DNA of 64,000 bases. Origin: Xestospongia muta (Eukaryota; Porifera; Demospongiae; Haplosclerida; Petrosiidae). The stretch lies in assembly GCA_963693285.1 (NCBI GenBank), contig OY848918.1:10177162-10241161 (forward strand), written 5' to 3'. Position numbers and translations under genes: made by a program. The notes beneath the pieces were generated by a model that worked only from the letters and a program-made list of their open reading frames with translations, made no database searches and was not told where the DNA came from. Positions 21,308 to 34,247 of the stretch are shown one piece after another. Within the stretch, counting starts at the first letter, position 1. The number at the start of each line of letters is the position of its first letter.

Positions 21308-21745
21308 ATTCCCTTTTTGTTTCAGTCAATAAATTCATTCATTAACAAAATAATGCTTAAAGATATCAATTTAAAAGAGGCTAATAAGGATTGAGTTGTT
21401 GGGTGGGGCTTACAAGGAAGTGTGGCCGGATTATTACATAAAGTGATCTTGTGGACCTTTGGCTTAAGAAATCTCTAGGAGGAAAGAATTTTAAAACTGT
21501 ACATATCAGCTGTGAAATGATATTGCATAAATGATATTAATAACATATAATTAGACACTTACTCCTTAAACTGAGACTGTGGCTAAGCTCTCGAGTGTAC
21601 GTATGATAGTCTCTTCTAACAAAACGCATACATGATTTAAATTTAGAACAACATTAAAGCATTTTAGGGAGACTACTGCCTACACATATGCTCAAGAGTT
21701 TACTAGTCCGAGGTTTAAGATCTAGGGATTATTTTTTTCATTGGG

Positions 21746-21754
21746 TATAAAAAG
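21746..21754 (+). promoter_or_regulatory. TATA box of gene X (unit 2)
   Basis: TATAAAAAG about 155 bp upstream of the gene X start codon and just inside the start of unit 2, followed by a GC-rich palindromic string (GCCCTGCCCAGGGC). Confidence 0.55.
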
Positions 21755-21905
21755 GCCCTGCCCAGGGCAAGTTAATTAATTATTTCTTCTTCACGTTTGA
21801 AAGTTACACTTCACTATAGCACTTGTAAGTTCTAAACAGTAGATCTGTGTGCTTATAAAGGGGTAAAAGGACGTCAAATAATCGTCATTTCATTTAAAAA
21901 CTGAA

Positions 21906-23790
21906 ATGGCTACTTCTGATGAGATTTGTCCTCCTAAGAAGAAGCCTGTGAGATATGGAGTTCGCTACCTAATGGAGCTGAATTTCTCGAGTGAGGCTGA
22001 CAAAAAGAACTTTCTTCGAAAACTAGAATTAGTAAAGTCAGTTATGTCGTCAAAGGAGTCACAACCACTCGACAATCGTGAGCTTCTTGGATTGTTATTG
22101 GACATGGCAGGTGTGGATGATGATGGTGGCAATGAGACAGTCAATGAAAGTAGTGGTTGACCTCAGAGGGATATTGTTAAGCTAATGTTGGAATATTCAG
22201 GTAATATCTAATAACAAGGAATGACTGCCAATATTTAAGACATTATAGGTATCTTTACTGGTGATGATGATGGAGACAATCAGTCGTTTTGTTTGTAAGC
22301 AAAAGACATTCATGAACTAGTAGTAGGACTGACACGACCATGTGACTGTTGTGCTATAACATGGGAGACATCATCTGTAGTTCAGGTACAATGGCTTCAT
22401 GTGTATTATAAGATATTTCTGATTTTGTGACTTGTAGATTGGACATGTACTATGAGTTGAGTTTCAGTGTCAGACTTGTCAATCTAAGCAATGGTGAGCC
22501 AGTTCAAGAGTATTTGGAGGGTGATACTTGGCCAACCAAAAGTTAGTATTTATTAAAAAGTTATAATAATCAATGTTTTTGTGTATTAGATGTGTTTATG
22601 CTTTCACATGTGCTGGAATTATACCTAGCCAGTACATTAACTTCAGCTGCTTTTCTGGCATTGGAACTGTTGCACAACATGACTCAACAGCTAACGCTTA
22701 CCACACAACTGTATCTTGTCCTTCAGGAAGGTAATATTAAGCATTGCTGCTATAGCCTTATACGTTGGTATAGTACTCACAGGATCATTGGCTGTGTGAC
22801 TCTGTCAAGAAAGGAGCATGCTGTAGCCCAAACAAGGGAATTGGAAGCTACAAAGCCATCATTTTTATTGTATTTTTTGGTTAAAATCCTTTAATTTTGT
22901 TTTTGTAGGAACCACGTGCTGCCATGCTTTTTTGTCGGTTTATAATGAACACGTGGTGTTAAATAGTGCGTAGGAGATTGCTTCAGTTGAAATCTGCTAT
23001 TGAAGGATCTGTTATTGTATCATGTTTGTCATCTTGTATTCCTCTTATGGCTACTCAGACTATGACTCATAATCCTTTGTTGTTGTTTGATTATCTTCAT
23101 GATATAAAATGGAACCTTTTGCATCAGGGTTTAATTATCTGTCCTGACAACAGGGACATAGTATACCAGGTGGTCTACATGTTATTTTTTAAATTTTATT
23201 ATCTTATGTCACTTTCCTATATATATGATATGAATACATATACCATTTGTTACCACTGATGCATACAACAATCTTGGTGCATCACAGTGTTACTATGGCA
23301 ACAAGTGTTACTTATCATTGAAATTTCTTAGTTTTCCATATTGCTACATCACAGCTTTTGCTAATTCCTCAAGTATAGACTTAAGATTACCAGTTATTAA
23401 TAATCTTAAAGACATATTTAATACTATCACACACAAGGACTAAACTTGTTTTATACTCCTAATGTCTGCTATATATATGTCTTAATTATCTGTTTCATTT
23501 ATTTGTAGTGTCTCAATCCAGTCAACCACTGATGCACCAACTACCAGTGAAGACTTACCTCCACCACATACTATTGTAAAGTTGATGAGTCATTTAACAT
23601 GTTGTCAAATGTCTAGTACTGCTAGTTTGAAACGTTTTATACAAGATATTATTTCAGGAACTGTGAGTAATAGTTTAATAGTTATAAACAACTAGTGTTT
23701 AATTTGTTTTGCTGTTGTTGAAGGTTGAAATTATTAAGAAAGTTGAAGAATTTAAAAAGATGTCTCCTCGATCAAAAGTAATGATGACTG
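21906..23790 (+). pseudogene. Gene X, unit 2 copy: decayed transposase-like zinc-knuckle protein
   Basis: Exon 1 starts at 21,906 (MATSDEICPPKKKPVRYGVR), is rich in charged residues, and is open for 84 codons to TGA at 22,158-22,160. The same frame resumes (PQRDIVKLMLEYS) to a GT donor at 22,200, so the stop looks like a mutation. The next exon has TAA at 22,296-22,298, then LTRPCDCCAITWETS; the following exon has TGA at 22,453-22,455 where unit 1 has CGA. A 10-bp insertion near 22,966 breaks the later frame, which is intact in unit 1. It is best read as a dead member of a transposase-derived family. Confidence 0.55.
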
Positions 23791-23797
23791 ACTGACT

Positions 23798-24870
23798 CTC
23801 TCTCTCTCTCTCTCTCTCTGGGACTGGGACATCTCAAAGAAAGCTAGTATTAGGGTAAGACTACAGATATAGACTTCTATCTAAGTCTTAATCCATATAT
23901 GCAAATACTAAATGTACCGGTTATATGATTTAGAAGATGACACACTTCAAGCTATTATACATAGCAATGATGGAAAAGAGACCAAATGTCACGTAATCTT
24001 ATGTAATAAAATCACACATAATAATGCTTGTTCTGTTGAGGTAGTTTTCCATTGATATTAACAGAATCTTATTTCCATATTAGGAAATAACTTGATTGTG
24101 TGAAGAAGATGTATACAATAAATACACAGAGGAATTATTGACCCGATAATAGCTAAAGCACAAAGAGAAGGTATGTCTGGAGACCCAATACAGTAACCAA
24201 TCCATAACTTGTTTCAGCCTGCATGAACACGCTTCCTTAATATATTGCTAAAAATTAAAAGGAGATAAATGTGGAGGAGACACATGATTGTAAAGATAAA
24301 AATGATAAATAAATGATATTTACCTAATGTCATTCTTTTTGTGTCCATTTGGACATAGCACTGAGAAGCCAGTTACAAAGGAGGAAATGGATCAAGACAT
24401 ATCTGGTATGGTGGCAAAACTGGACCTAGAGTCTCTATAACAGTAACATTCATGTATACAGATATTTCATGTAACTTGGATGTCATTGAGAGAAAGATGT
24501 CAATTAATATTCTTTGTTTTTTTTAGTTGTTCAGTGGACTGGGTCATAGAATTACAAGCTAACCAACAAAGCTGGTCAATACAATTGGTTAAAAAGACTA
24601 CATAGTATCGTCAGCTGGTGAATGGTATTAATACTGATCAAAAACTGTCACTGAAGTTATATAATTCTGGTTTAACTATAATTGTTTGTTTCATCAACAT
24701 TATTTGTGACATTACATTACAAAGATGAAGCTGTCACACTTGTTGTTAACAATTTTGGAGCTAGAATAGATAGTGTACTATAATGTTTTTATGTATTTAG
24801 AAGACGTTTAATTAATTGTTGATCAGATCAATTAAAAATCAATTAAAAATCAATTAATGTTGGTCACGCG
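23798..24870. other. Gene X downstream region (unit 2), no assignable gene
   Basis: Counterpart of 1,380-2,530 with a shorter CT tract and several indels. Small exon-like pieces are conserved but no continuous frame can be built. Confidence 0.4.
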
Positions 24871-24873
24871 TCG

Positions 24874-26200
24874 TTGGAGCCTGCTGTTATTTCCCGCCAA
24901 ATTGTCACGAGTTTTTGCCTTGTGATTGTCGTAATGAAGCATGACAGAGATGTCTTGAAAATATTAAAAAGACTCCATTTGAAAGGCTTTTTAGTTCACA
25001 GAACCCCGTGGTTCTTCGTCGCTACGACTCATCTCTTCGTTGTCCACTTCGACCCTCTTAACTACTCGTCTCTTTGTTCGTCACTTCGTTGGATCCCTCC
25101 TCTTCGCTGGATCATCCTTTTCATTTTCTTTTCTGTAATTTTTTTATTTAATTATTATTTTATTTATTTTCTGTTTTTTATATTTAATTTTTATCTTTTT
25201 ATTTTTGTTTATATCAATCAGTTTGCTAATTGACTTTTCTCTTCGTTTCTACAGGACTCAATTGGAAGTTACCACGAGTTGTCTGATGTTCTCTGATGTT
25301 GTTGACTGTTCTCTGATGTTTGCTGGTGTTTTGACTGTTCTCAGTTCTCTGGATGTAAAAGATGAGTCGCTCTCCTGTCTGGTCTCTTCTATCTTCTTCT
25401 TTCAAGCCTTCTTTTCTTTTCTTTTTTTTTATTTTTATTTTTTTGGGCTATCCAGCCCACACAAACCCTATTAATTATCTTCCCCCTGCCGCCTGGCGGC
25501 CTCAAAAAAAAATTTTTTTTAACATCCGAGGCCGCCAGGTGGCGGGGGGAAGCTCTGATCTTCTAGGGTGCGTGTGTGTTGGTGGTCCCTTTTCACTTCC
25601 TCTGTCTCTCTTCACTCTCTATCTACTCATTGTCACCATCAGTTCATAACTACTCTCTCTTTCTTTCCCTGCAGGAGCAGCACTGGTGAAAAAGGTGAGC
25701 TGTCTCTCCATCCATCCACTTTTCATTCATTCTTTAGTAATCCAGTTGTTATTCTTCTCTTTCTCCCTCTATGTTCTCAACTTGTGGACTGACTGGACTC
25801 TTGGGAACTCACCATCATCTCTTTCCTATAATTGTTGGATTGGAGACCTTCACTGGACTTCTTGGGAACTCTTCAACTACAAAGACTGTTTTTTATTTTT
25901 GACTTCTTGAGGATTCTTCAACTACAGAGACTGTTTTTTATATTTTTATATTTTTGTTGTCATTTTTTCTTGTATTTTTTTATAGTTTGTTATTATATGT
26001 ATTAATTTTCTTATTTAAAAATAACATTTTTCACTAAATTTGTCAATTTTAACTTTAAAGATACTTATTTAACAATTATTTTTATACTTTTAATTTTTTT
26101 ATTAAAAATGAATTAGTTTAGAATTCAATTTGTTTATACTTTTAATTTTTTTATTAAAAATGAATTAGTTTAGAGTTCAATTTGTTTATAATTCTAAACT
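24874..26200. other. Pyrimidine-rich block with splice-like signals (unit 2)
   Basis: Counterpart of 2,535-3,800. The two acceptor strings and the 20-base mini-exon with donor AAAAAG|gtgagc are conserved, while the open frames differ, which favours a noncoding function or a repeat over a protein. A 54-bp segment ('atacttttaattttttt...') is doubled near 26,090-26,190 only here. Confidence 0.4.
25482..25550. repeat. GC-rich inverted repeat (hairpin), unit 2
   Basis: Same hairpin as 3,142-3,211 with arms conserved and the A/T spacer one or two bases shorter. Confidence 0.85.
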
Positions 26201-26589
26201 CTAATACGACAGTTTACTTATCATTGCTGCTGTATATTATAATCACTGAATTCTATCTTTTTACAACTAAAGTATTATTATTTTATTTATTATACCTATG
26301 TCAATCACTTCTTTCACTTTTTTTATTGTTAATTTAGTTTGTATCTCCTTTTTTACATTAATTTTAATCAAGAATCAATCATTTTTTTACCAAAATTAAT
26401 TAAAAATCTATTAAAGCTTTTTACTTGTTAGTCGTGTGCTAGTAATTGAGATTTTCCCGCCATAATCATGGTCACGCGTTTTTTTACTAGTTGTGTACAC
26501 GTGCTGATGATATTTTTCCCGCCCAATCAATGTGGTTTAATTTCTATTTCAGTGTTTTTAATCAAGTTCTTCTTAGATATTTATTTCTT

Positions 26590-27200
26590 TTAATAGTCAA
26601 AACTAATCTTTATTTATTCTTTTAATTTTTTAAAAACTATTTAACAAGTTTAGGGTTCAGTGTCTACACACAAATTTTATTACACTTTTTTAATTGTAGA
26701 TAAGATAAAAATTTATAGCATTTAATTTGTGCCATCATTATCATGTAATCTTAAATACAAAATTGAGCATACAACTGAGTTCCATGGCTCACCAAGTGAT
26801 GTAAAGGCTCTGATATGCAGTATCGAAATGCGTCTATTAGTATGGGTTTGAGACCAACTTGTTTCAGTGTCTGTGTTTAGTACACAACTTTTAGCAAACA
26901 AATTATTGTTTTTTTAAAAGAACAGTTAATCTTTATTTATAATTTAATTTTTAAAAACTATTTAAGAAGTTTAGGGTTCAGCGTCTACACACAAATTTTA
27001 TTACACTTCTTTTAAAAATTGAGCATACAACTGAGTTCCATGGCTCACCAAGTGATGTAAAGGACTCTGCTATACAGTATCGGAATGAGTCTATTAGTAT
27101 GGGTTTGAGTCTAACTTGTTTGATACTTGTCTGTGTGTCTATTATGTAACTATTAGCAAACGAAATTATTCTTTTTTTAAAAGAATAACAAACATGATAG
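26590..27200. repeat. Twofold tandem repeat, about 300 bp unit (unit 2)
   Basis: Counterpart of 4,190-4,800, with both repeat copies retained. Confidence 0.85.
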
Positions 27201-28315
27201 TGGGTAGTAGAATATCAACAAACTACAATAAATGTATACCTAAAATCAATTGAACAATTATAATTCATTGCCTTAGCTTTGTATCCAGATGCTTGATGAA
27301 CATTTTAAAGTATAAATTTAATAAAACATGGAATATCCTCATCCTAATCCAAATTTGTTTTAGATAATGCAATAGTATGCAAAAAAATAGATTATGTGAA
27401 AAATGTGATTCATTTTAAAAGTGCAGATATTTCAGGCCAAACTAGGATAACTGGTTTGTCTTGGTCTGTAGAACTGGTTTGATAAAGATTCCACAGATAT
27501 TCTGAAAAAAGAGAATCTTACAAAGTTTATTTGGTGATCTAGTTTTAATACCAGTAGTCTCTTCTTATTTATTAAAAACAATATCTTATTAATGGTGTAA
27601 TCACATTTTATTCTCATAATAATATATTCTAAACTAAGAACATCCTCTATATTGAACTCTCCTCAGTGTCCTGATCCAGTCCATGCTAATATCCCAAAGA
27701 GTCCACTACAGACTACAGAGAGGGTCACATCTTAAAAGCATGTCTTCATTATAGACACTTTTAAACCTTATTTTTCTTAGATATATATCCTTTACCCTCC
27801 AGTCCATACATGAACTAGACCACACCACTTCTTATATATACATGTACTTACTTTCTATCTGGACCAGCTAAGATTCTTGTTATACTAAGAGCTAACCAAA
27901 CAGTTGTGGGCTTTGCTGACAATTAGCAACATAATGAAGACTGTTGACAATGAGGAGAGGTATAATTAAAAAACTGTTTGTTCCAGTCAATACATCAAGC
28001 CTATAGAAAAGAAGAAATGATGTCATGGAATTAAGATTCAAGGAAACTCTATTTCATATGAAAGCCGAGGATGGACATTCCAATTCCTATTTTCTGTTTC
28101 TTCTGTGCATCTTTGCATATTTTAAAAATTCCAATTAACGACCTTGATAACTTTCAATTTCTTATTCCTTACTCCATTCTTTGTATATGTGCCATTTTTA
28201 GGTATTTCTTGTTATTAATAAAACACAGAGCACGAGCACCACAAACTGTCTCTTAGAATCAAGCGTCAGTGAGATGTTTCTAGTTGGGTTGGGTTCCTGA
28301 TTTTGGTTGTATATT

Positions 28316-28683
28316 CTATGTTGGAATGTCTGTCCTCAGCTTCCATAATTTCAGGATGTTTTTTCTATATCCTAATCTTATATTCATACCAAGTACTACT
28401 AAACCCACTATAAGGACACTCATTGATAAAACTAAGGTGATGAATACCAACAGATGATAAAAGTTATAGTTGATAGACGAATTGATGGATAGAGATGGAT
28501 AGATATTGTAGATAGCTATGTGGTACATTAGATAGATGTATGAATAGATAATACTTACCTGCCAGTAGTCCATGTCCAATTATTGCAGTAGTTCTAATAA
28601 ACATACGAACAGTCTATACCAATATAGAGTAAGTAACACACAGTAATAGCAGAACTTACTAGGGCAAACTTTGAACTAGTCAT
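28316..28683 (-). CDS. Gene Z (unit 2): candidate membrane microprotein
   Basis: Same three-exon structure as 5,943-6,306, beginning MTSSKFAL and ending LRTDIPT-stop. Start, splice sites and length are kept. Replacements relative to unit 1 (S to N, E to G, TS to KN, P to L in the tail; H to R in exon 2) show that at least one copy is evolving freely. Unknown function. Confidence 0.35.
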
Positions 28684-28911
28684 ATCTCACTATGTTCTTT
28701 TACTTCTACAACAGTTATCTGATTTTGAAGAGTGGTCTCTTCATGTGGCAACTCTTGTGTACTCAAACCAGTAAACAAAGCAGTTAATGATTCCAGTTGC
28801 CCTGGTCGCTGCTCCATCATCAAACCGGAACCTCCTGAAACATCTACAGTATTTGGCGAATGTAGATCAGAGAAAGTTAGAGGAAGCCTTCTATTAAAGA
28901 TAGAACTTTTG
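28680..28911 (-). CDS. Gene Y (unit 2): terminal exon candidate
   Basis: Open after the CAG acceptor, same frame as 6,303-6,534, ending VEVKEHSEI-stop, with replacements W/G, A/T and S/L. Its stop overlaps the Z start codon as in unit 1. Confidence 0.35.
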
Positions 28912-29325
28912 CTGACGTGAGAGAATTCAATAAGAACAAAAAAGAAGGGGTTAAAATTTTGGATAACTTTCTCTGGCTAATGCTGTCATTTTGAATATAC
29001 CCGCCATCTTGTGCCCTGGGCACACCTCTTAAATACCCCTCCCAGCGAAAGCGTTCAGCATTTTAATAGCTTCTGGGCTGTAACCTCTTAGTAGGTGTGT
29101 GCTTTAAATAGATAAATTTAAGAGAAGTCAAGAAGTCAAGAAGATGGCCAAGCGACCTTGAACAACATATATCATTCCGACACAAGATAACTCCAAAGTG
29201 CCCTGGTGTTCTGTGTGGACAAGGCCAAAGTGCCTACTTCCTTGTACCACGCAGCAAGGAAACTACCAAAACATTGTTAGTTTGTTACCCTTGTAATAGA
29301 CGCAAAAAAGCTGGCAGAAAGTTCT

Positions 29326-29535
29326 TTATAAGAACTCCAGCAACTTCCCTAGCCTGAGACTAGTTTTCATGTATTGCCAGAGAACTAGTCTTGTTGAATA
29401 AAGTGATATATGTTGTTCAACTGTTTCCACTTCTTTAATGACAAAAGCCTCCATAACCTCCAAGTTCAATTCTTTTAAATGTTTCTCGATATACATAACT
29501 TCTTTCTGTTTCAACTTCTTCGTTTTACTCGCCAT
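29326..29535 (-). CDS. Gene Y (unit 2): possible first exon, Lys/Glu-rich
   Basis: Begins MASKTKKLKQKEVMYIEKHL and continues KELNLEVMEAFVIKEVETVEQ, a charged helical pattern likely to form a short coiled coil. The 3' boundary is unknown; the open frame stops at 29,326. The unit 1 copy is frame-shifted. Joining it to the exon at 28,911 is a guess from order and strand only. Confidence 0.3.
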   Translation of the reverse strand: MASKTKKLKQKEVMYIEKHLKELNLEVMEAFVIKEVETVEQHISLYSTRLVLWQYMKTSLRLGKLLEFL

Positions 29536-29938
29536 AGATAATTGTAATAATTTCATTGCTCCGTCACATACTTAGCAGTACTTATGCTATGTAAGTGTAT
29601 ATTACTTATATGGAATCAGAGATAATAAATATGGTATTTATTATCTCTAATGGAATAATCCTTGATCGTGTTTTGACAATGGTTAGAATACAAATATAAT
29701 GGCAGTTTGATGCTCCTTCACGTCGCTTTACGACACTCATGCGCTCCTGGTCTCGACAATAAACCAATCATATGAGGAAATGAGTATGTGTGTGTGTACA
29801 TTGTAGATTTGTTTAGGTATGCTATTCAACACTAATAACTAATGAGTGACATGAAACTGGAATAACAAATTAATATGTTAAAATCACAATAAATAACACA
29901 CTGCCTAGTGGAAAACCAATGATTATAGTTAATTATTC

Positions 29939-32656
29939 TTATTTGGTAGATTCCCATGCTTCATACCAGGTTTGACCATATTCTTGTAGAGCCTTGAAAA
30001 CGTCAATAATACCAGTTAGACCATGTTTTTCATGATACTCCAGGTTATGTTTTTTGCAAAATTCTTTGACATAAGGTTGAACTTTAATAAAATTATAAGG
30101 TGGCATGGTAGGAAATAAGCTAAGTGGAGGAGATATGTGTGAGTAATGACAGTCATTTTAAACATACTGATGTTCAACTTGATGGCTGAGGTTACCATAC
30201 ATCCAGTTCCAGAACCAGTTTGATTTTATATTGCATGTTTTATTAATCTAAATATAAGTAAATAATGTAGCATAAAGTTAGATTGTCATTACGTGCATTG
30301 CTGCCCAGTTTTCTTCAACTTCTTCTGGCATTGTTATGTCCAATGGCACATGATTAGCAAAAATAACCAGAGTCATCCAACAACCTTCTACCATTCTATC
30401 ATGTTGTAAACAACATTTATAGCATTGATTAAAATTGTAATATCCAAAAGATTTCTTTGATTACCTACTGTAACAATACTACACTCTTACTATTGTTGCT
30501 TTAACAATAACAACAATAAATATTATATATGAGTACTATTCTCCCAACCTCACAAATAAGTAAAACATAAATGATTCCCAAATTCCTCCCAAAAGAGCTG
30601 AAAACATAATATGCCAGCGTAAGTAATACGCAACGAACCATGGAATTTCCTGTCAATTAAATACAGCTATTAATATTATAATTATTACATTAATAAATAT
30701 ACCTTCCATTTTTTTTTCTTAATGATGTATACACTCTGAAGAACTTTAACGCTTATAAGTGTCAGAATCATAGCATGTACTACATGATAGATGGATTAGG
30801 GGTACTGTTATTATAGAACTCACCAAACATAAAGTATTTGTGTTGATGTTGATAAGGTAATTTTCCCCAATGATTTTTGCCCCACTAAGATAGACACTTA
30901 ATATCAAACACTATAATATAGTAATTATATTACTATTTTTGCCTTTATATTTCCAAGAATAAATGTAGCTATTTCAATATCAGGATCTATATTAACCTAA
31001 AACACAAAATTATTGTCATAATGAACTCTGTCATGATCAGTCATAATTATGCTAACCACATTGGGTTTAGCATGATGTTGGCTATGATGAAATTTCCACC
31101 AGGCGGCAGACCATCCTTGGCAAAACCCCCAACATATATTACTAATGAAGTGCCAATTCTTAAAGACTATGTGTCCAGTGTCATGTGCTATAAAGAACAT
31201 TCTCACCTAAATAAATAAACTTATGTCTCTATAATATGATGTTATATGTACCTGTGGACTCACAACACACACACAAGCTATTATATATGGGATCCAACCT
31301 GTACCAAACCACCATAGAGTAGCTACTCCAGTTATCTCAAAGAGAAAAAAACTAAGAAACTCCAGTATTAAATATATTAAATAGTTTTCATCAACTTTGA
31401 GATATCCCTGTGTGAATAAACAACATTATTAAAGCAAGTAATAACTGGAGTCCATAGTCTCACAAAAGAGGTTGGACTCCTGGTTATAATCAGTGGGGTA
31501 GCTACACATGCATGACGGGCACACATGGGCATGTTGCCTGTGTTCTTTGGGTACGTGCCCATACAAAATTTTTTTTCAAAATCTTTCCAAACACAGGCAA
31601 CAAAAAGGAAAAAGGAAGTTCATGGTCCTAATCCTCAAGTAAGCTAAGGGTCACAGCTGTGTTTCTTAACTAATTAATTTTGTTTGTGCTAGGCCACTTC
31701 TGTTTTCACTGAGACTGAGACAACTGATGAAACTGATAACACAGACATTGAATCAGTTTCAGTTTGCTCACTGACTACATTGTCAAGTTCAGATAGACCT
31801 ACTGATATTGTCACACATCCTTCTCAATCTCTTGTTCAGTCCATCATAGCTTCCTTCACGAAGCATTAGAAATGGCCGTAGAAGGGCATTTAATCCTTCA
31901 TGGTACACCCAATTTTTATGGATTGAATATTCAGTTTCTAGAGATGCAGCATTTTGTTTTCCTTGTAGATTCTTTACATTAGGTTCTTTACATTAGGTTT
32001 CAATAGAACGGGATCTTTCAGATAAAGTAAACTTGGACAATGTTGTGGATGATTTTCCACATGTCTATCATAGAATTGTTTTAAAATAAATTATTGTGCA
32101 GATACCAGCAATGCACTGATTAATTAGCCACGCCCACCTGAATAATAAATTTGGCTTAAAAATCGCATGTGCCCTGCCATGCCTCCTGGCTTAGCTACGC
32201 CACTGGTTATAATAACTAACTTTATCAATAACTTCCTTCCTCAGTCGTAAAAAGTCTTTGTTCATTTCAGATAGCTACATATGAATCATCAATCAATGAA
32301 ATCAACTTTTTTACAATATCCCTCTTACCTCTCTCTCTTCCTTAACGATATTACCAATGTAAAACTTACTCAAGTACCCACGTACAAGTTTCTTGTTAGG
32401 ATGTAAAGTCTCAAAATTCATCTACAAAGAATGAATTATTAATAGTAAGTTTGCTCACTATAACACAGACTGTAGCATCTTGTCCTCCGCTATTTTTCAA
32501 AATCAAATCTCCTCCAGGATGATGTTTTATCCAATTAGTCACATCATAGACTTTACCATCAATAATAATCCATAAGTCTTGAGGTGTCTTATGTAGAGCT
32601 ACTTCTGCTCTAGTATATTCTGGAGATGGAATCTTCTTTATAGTAGACTCTGTCAT
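29939..32656 (-). CDS. D4: front-end desaturase, recombinant of D1-like 3' and D2-like 5' halves
   Basis: Twelve exons as in D1, with no frame break seen and about 435 aa predicted. It has HPGGD, HDTGH, HSQHH-AKPN and QVEHH. Exons 8-12 and their introns match D1 (for example 'tattatatatgagtactattctcccaacc'), whereas exons 1-6 and the hAT-bearing intron 3 match D2 (for example 'caaacactataatatagtaatt'). The switch lies between about 30,790 and 30,870, around exon 7. So D4 combines the D2-type catalytic region with the D1-type C-terminal part. Stop at 29,939-29,941. Confidence 0.9.
31491..32205 (+). mobile_element. hAT element, internally deleted, intron 3 of D4
   Basis: Same insertion as 15,202-16,544, with the same GTTATAAT duplication (31,483-31,490 and 32,206-32,213) and the same ends. 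About 630 bp of transposase remains are missing; the deletion joins 'cattaggttctttacattaggtttcaat' to 'agaacgggatctttcag'. The short direct repeat 'ttctttacattaggtt' at the joint suggests a slippage or repair origin. Confidence 0.92.
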
Positions 32657-33716
32657 TTGATTATCAATGGCTTATTCTCCTCAATGGAAGAGATTTTAGA
32701 CTTAAAAACATTCGACCTTATATAAAAAGGTCAATGTTTGTTTTGTACATATAAAGCAGATTTAATTAAATTTTTTAGCGAAGTTCAGGGCTGTATATAT
32801 AGGAAGCAGACAAAACGTGGTGAGAAGCTGTGCGGCTCGCGAAGCGTTTTTGGCCTATTTTTCAAAATTTTATTTATTTATTTTTTATTAGAACACAAAA
32901 GACACTCAATAGCAAAGCCAATTAATATAAAGAGCATCAAAAATAATAGAATAAATAAAATAGGAGGTGAAGACTCATAGGATAAGTTATTACATCATCA
33001 TTCAAGTTACACCAAGAAGCACCCGAAAATGGCTTATAGATAGTTATAAATACTGTTGTATATAGTATCTGTGATTTTATACATAAATTATTGCATGCAC
33101 CATTACAACCACAGCCTTAAATGAGTGTATACTATACAATCTCGTCCCCAGACACCTGCTCTCTAATGTGTTAACGAGTGCATAGGTATCTGGGGATGAG
33201 ACTGTATCCTGTACACAAGTTGTTCTAGTTAGGGTTTAGTTTTTGTGAAGAGATGAACATTCTAATGCTCTATAGTTCTGTGTTACTAATGGTGTGCCAT
33301 GAACTGGAGTGAACCTTCACAGCATTTCTTTAATAATTGGTGAGTACCTTAGCTTGAAGCAACTAATCCAAACAGTACTACAAAATCTCAATTTAGTTTT
33401 TGTGTTATATAACAATTATAAAAAGTTTGAAGAAAACAAAAATCAGACAAATTTAAAATAATTAAAAGAAAAGCAGGATGCATACAAGGTGTCTAGAGCA
33501 GTATGAAAATTAAGTTACAAGCTAGTGTATCTACATATTCCTAGTTGATAATAAAATCATACAGTGGATTTTTTTAAACTTTAACTTACCTACAAAGAAT
33601 GAATTTAATAGTTTGCAAGTCTGTAATTCAATGACAAAGATTGATAATATATATATCGTTAATCTACTAGCAGTATAGTAATAACAACAGTGTATGATAG
33701 CTGTTCTTTTCTACAG
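32657..33716. other. Non-coding interval upstream of D4
   Basis: No supported gene. 32,690-33,020 is private to unit 2, including a short segment 'gtacatataaagcagatttaattaaattttttagcg' that matches 20,070-20,100 in part. From 33,026 it is collinear with unit 1. Confidence 0.5.
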
Positions 33717-33842
33717 GTTTGTCTTGGTATTAGTACATTGTTGTATTACGTACCTACTCATTTGGCAGCTCCTCATCACTCACTCTACTCACATTAGCAA
33801 TATGGTTCATGCATGAACTAAGAAATAAGATTCCTAAATAAA
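33717..33842 (+). pseudogene. COX15 terminal exon, frame-shifted (unit 2)
   Basis: Reads VCLGISTLLYYVPTHLAA and then, relative to unit 1, lacks 10 bp (the 'HQSG' codons), which shifts the frame before the C-terminal helix. The rest (ATATGGTTCATGCATGAAC) is recognisable at the DNA level. Confidence 0.85.
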
Positions 33843-34247
33843 TTCCCTTTTTGTTTTAGTCAATAAATTCATTCATTAACAAAATTTTTAAAGATATCAA
33901 TTTAAAGGAGGCTAATAAGGATTGAGTTGTTGGGTGGGGCTTACAAGGAAGTGTGGCCGGATTATTGCATAAAGTGATCTTGTGGACCTTTGGGTTAAGA
34001 AATCTCTAGGAGGAAAGAATTTTAAAACTGTACATATCAGTTGTGAAATGATATTGTATAAATGATATTAATAACATACAATTAGACACTCATTACTTAA
34101 ACTGAGACTGTGGCTAAGCTCTTGAGTGTACGTATGATACACAGTGACTAGTCTCTTCTAACAAAACGCATACATGATTTAAATTTAGAACAACATTAAA
34201 GCATTTTAGGGAGACTACTGCCTACACATCATATGCTCAAGAGTTTA

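Larger units (their letters stand above)
1..21731. repeat. Segmental duplication unit 1
   Basis: Position 1 aligns with position 22,420 and the two tracts stay collinear with high identity across gene X, the pyrimidine-rich block, the twofold repeat, the Z/Y candidates, the desaturase region and the COX15 terminal exon. The match ends at the shared string 'tctagggatta' (about 21,721-21,731 and 34,504-34,514), after which the flanks differ. Unit 1 starts left of the window. It is longer than unit 2 because it has two extra desaturase/COX15 modules and two private element insertions (6,812-7,673 and 8,080-9,270). Identity was judged by eye. Confidence 0.93.
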
